Source: an uncultured candidate division WPS-2 bacterium (GTDB taxonomy: Bacteria; Vulcanimicrobiota; Vulcanimicrobiia; Vulcanimicrobiales; Vulcanimicrobiaceae). Taken from it: DNA of 64,000 nt. Every line of letters begins with the position of its first letter. Positions within the stretch are counted from its first letter, which is position 1. The position numbers and the translations under genes were made by a program. The notes under the pieces are model-generated. The model did no database searches and was not told the origin of the DNA. It saw only the letters and a program-made list of their open reading frames with translations. Positions 62,357 through 64,000 of this stretch are shown one piece after another. The DNA is taken from the NCBI GenBank assembly GCA_937927945.1, contig CALEYW010000092.1:1-64000 (forward strand), read 5' to 3'.

Positions 62357-62374
62357 TTTGGTATACCAAATACC
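62357..62374 (-). promoter_or_regulatory. Operator-like palindrome before the transporter (site 2)
   Basis: TTTGGTATACCAAA (62357-62370) is a perfect 14-base palindrome, 48 bases ahead of the transporter start. With the following TACC it contains ATACCAAATACC, the exact 12 bases found in front of gntR at 55005-55016. Likely a binding site of the same GntR regulator. Confidence 0.6.
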
Positions 62375-62519
62375 TGGCCTCGAGGTGTGACAAACGTCGC
62401 GCTGCAATCGGCCCTGCCCGACCTTCGTCGGACCGGGCCCCCGCACGGCTACGCGTGGGTCAAGGCAAGTCCGACCGCCGGAACAGCGCCGCTCCGGCCT
62501 GCCGGGGGCCGCGCTACGT

Positions 62520-63791
62520 CTAGTCGTATGCTCGGCGGAACGTCGCGTACATGTGCGGATAATCGCGGTAGAACCAATTGCGGAAGCTGCGCCGCACGAG
62601 CGTCGACGCGGTGACGGGCGAGGCCCCTTTCATCACGAAGTGCAAGCCGTCGAAAAAGTCCGCCGAATAGAGCGGGTACGATGCCATCGGCTCGAAGCCG
62701 GGCAGCGGCGCGAACGGCGTCGAGGTCCACTCCCAGCCGTTGCCGACGAGGTCTTCGACTCCCCAGGCGCTCGCACCGGCGGGCGACGAACCGACGGGTT
62801 CGGGATCGAAACGGCGCCAGCCGAAGTTGCCGTGCCGCGCGGGGTCGGGCGCGTCGCTGCCCCAGGGATGCGGACGTTCGTCGCCGTCCGGCGTGCCGAA
62901 CGCCGCGCGATGATATTCCGCCTCGGTCATCAACCGCGCGCCGCTCCAGCGCGCGAACGCGGTCGCCCCTTCCTGCGTCGCGTAGACGGGCCACGACTGC
63001 GGCAGCGGCAGATCGTCGAAGACACCACGCAGCATCCACATTCCGTCGCGTTCGAACCAGTTCGACGGCGGCGGGCCGCCGTCGCGCACGAAGGCGAGAT
63101 AGTCACCGTTCGTCACGTCGTACGCGTCAACGCCGAACGCGCCGGCCTCGACCACCGTCTCGTCGAACTCGTTGTCCCACGCGAACGGGAGCGCATCGCG
63201 GCGCGCGCCGATGGTTGCGCGGCCGGCGGGAATCGCGATAGGTTCGCGTCGCGGTGCAGCTGTGTCACGGTGCTCCTGCCGCGGGCCGCGCTGTTTCTCG
63301 CGCGCGAGCCGGTGCAGGATGTAGGTGAACGTCTCGTGGTGCATGTCTTCGTGCTCGAGAACGTTGTATGCCGCTTGCGCACGGACAAGCCTCGGGTTGG
63401 CAGGATCGTCCAGCTGCGCGTGTGCGAACGCATCGAAGATCGCGGCGTCGCAGGCGCCGGTGAAGGCCTGGATCTGGGCGCGCGTCGGCCAAGCTGCGCG
63501 CTTGTGCTGCGCCGCAACGGTCAGATCGCGCGGATCGATCCCTCGGTTGAACAAGCGCTCGTAGTCCGGATTGACCGACGGACGTCCGAGGGCGTCGCGC
63601 ACGAGCGTGATGAAGGCGAAGCCCGGGATGTGTCCGTCGTAGAAGACGAACGGGTGGCGCAGCGGGATCGGCGCGTCTTCATACGCGTCGGGCGCGATGG
63701 CGGCGAAGAGGTCGGCGGTCCGTCGGCGGTTTGCGCGGTAGCGCGACGCCATGGCTTCCCGATCGAGGCTGGCGGCAGCGAGCGTGTCCAC
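62520..63791 (-). CDS. EgtB-like iron enzyme (DinB_2 plus FGE-sulfatase domains)
   Basis: A 423-residue protein with an N-terminal DinB_2-like helical bundle (about 1-165) and a C-terminal formylglycine-generating-enzyme-like domain (about 185-423: IPAGRATIGARRDALPFAWD, LMTEAEYHRAAFGTPDGDER, LVGNGWEWTSTPF, KGASPVTASTLVRRSFRNW). Iron His residues are expected in HPFVFYDGHIPGF and EHEDMHHETFTY. This is the EgtB/SenA plan, which oxidatively joins sulfur or selenium to histidine betaine; a different small-molecule target is possible. No EgtD, EgtC or SenB genes lie within the window. Start is GTG 63791 or ATG 63752. Confidence 0.78.
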   Translation of the reverse strand: MDTLAAASLDREAMASRYRANRRRTADLFAAIAPDAYEDAPIPLRHPFVFYDGHIPGFAFITLVRDALGRPSVNPDYERLFNRGIDPRDLTVAAQHKRAAWPTRAQIQAFTGACDAAIFDAFAHAQLDDPANPRLVRAQAAYNVLEHEDMHHETFTYILHRLAREKQRGPRQEHRDTAAPRREPIAIPAGRATIGARRDALPFAWDNEFDETVVEAGAFGVDAYDVTNGDYLAFVRDGGPPPSNWFERDGMWMLRGVFDDLPLPQSWPVYATQEGATAFARWSGARLMTEAEYHRAAFGTPDGDERPHPWGSDAPDPARHGNFGWRRFDPEPVGSSPAGASAWGVEDLVGNGWEWTSTPFAPLPGFEPMASYPLYSADFFDGLHFVMKGASPVTASTLVRRSFRNWFYRDYPHMYATFRRAYD

Positions 63792-63801
63792 GCTCGCGCA
63801 T

Positions 63802-64000
63802 TTACCCTACTGGGGTCGCGATCCCGCGTCCGGCCAAGAAGACCCCCACCTGCTCGACCGTCATCGGGCGGGCGAAGAGGAAGCCTTGCACTCGGTCGCA
63901 GCGTTCCTGGCGTAGGAAGGCGAGCTGCTCGATCGTCTCGACCCCTTCCGCACACACCTCGAGGCCCAGACTGTGGGCCATCGCGATCACCGTCCGCACG
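63802..64000 (-). CDS. EAL-domain c-di-GMP phosphodiesterase, C-terminal end (partial)
   Basis: The last 65 residues of an EAL domain, cut by the window edge: IAMAHSLGLEVCAEGVETIE, QLAFLRQERCDRVQGFLFAR, PMTVEQV. The QGF-FARP end and AEGVE are characteristic. The rest, including the EAL signature itself, lies outside, so activity cannot be judged. It ends 10 bases before the EgtB-like gene on the same strand. Confidence 0.85.
   Translation of the reverse strand, partial: VRTVIAMAHSLGLEVCAEGVETIEQLAFLRQERCDRVQGFLFARPMTVEQVGVFLAGRGIATPVG

Noticed and set aside
62310..62393. Longer N terminus of the OFA transporter
   Set aside because: It would put the operator-like palindrome inside the coding region, while TTG 62309 has a strong ribosome-binding site and the right length.

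Overview
The window is GC-rich bacterial chromosome with mostly short intergenic gaps, many start/stop overlaps (ATGA, GTGA, TGATG) and frequent GTG/TTG starts. It encodes a type IV pilus with outer-membrane secretin, a porin remnant, ATP-type PEP carboxykinase, molybdenum/tungsten enzymes and an oxalate operon, which points to a diderm, non-fermenting soil-type bacterium. The style fits the Eremiobacterota/WPS-2 neighbourhood, but that placement is inference; no rRNA or marker set is present to prove it.

Layout. (1) 0-16 kb is a decay belt. Intact genes (two alpha/beta hydrolases, a PDZ membrane sensor, an orphan ABC solute-binding protein, an isochorismatase-like hydrolase, a MetX-like hydrolase, an acyl-CoA dehydrogenase) alternate with recognisable wrecks: histidine-kinase ATPase pieces, a MarR regulator with an internal stop and an inverted tail, a GYD-domain gene with a stop and a 1-nt deletion, a tyrosine-recombinase tail, a tRNA-Asn 3' half, a cytochrome-c-peroxidase tail, and a thiolase/histidine-kinase chimera. 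(2) 16-32 kb: a P450, then the type IV pilus locus in two minus-strand blocks, pilB-pilT-pilC-sigma factor (31.9-27.4 kb) and pilA-ccdA-TPR-prepilin peptidase-pilMNOPQ (24.1-17.9 kb). Between them, on the plus strand, lies a compact RiPP-like cassette: a 33-residue peptide, an HPr-kinase-like protein, an S26-like peptidase, a PqqD-like recognition protein and a nucleotidyltransferase-like protein. This is the lasso-peptide tailoring set without a lasso cyclase, and the best candidate here for an undescribed system.

(3) 32-45 kb: YjbQ, a beta-hydroxylase fusion, PEP carboxykinase (apparent ATT start), then a tightly coupled operon moeA - moeA/PBP fusion - moaD - aldehyde:ferredoxin oxidoreductase, followed by PilZ, a P1-family peptidase and an FAD oxidoreductase. 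(4) 45-54 kb: tRNA-Ser(GGA), a porin pseudogene, a short aldehyde-dehydrogenase-like gene and housekeeping genes (ferritin-like, phosphatase, pyrophosphatase, BtuF-like, isocitrate dehydrogenase with an apparent CTG start, PPi-type phosphofructokinase) plus a frameshifted ACT-domain gene. (5) 55-62 kb: oxalate module gntR - oxc-like - frc - ADP-forming acyl-CoA ligase, with a convergent OFA-family transporter. The same 12-base operator-like string precedes gntR and the transporter. The ligase could recover ATP from formyl-CoA. (6) The window ends in an EgtB-like gene and the tail of an EAL-domain gene.
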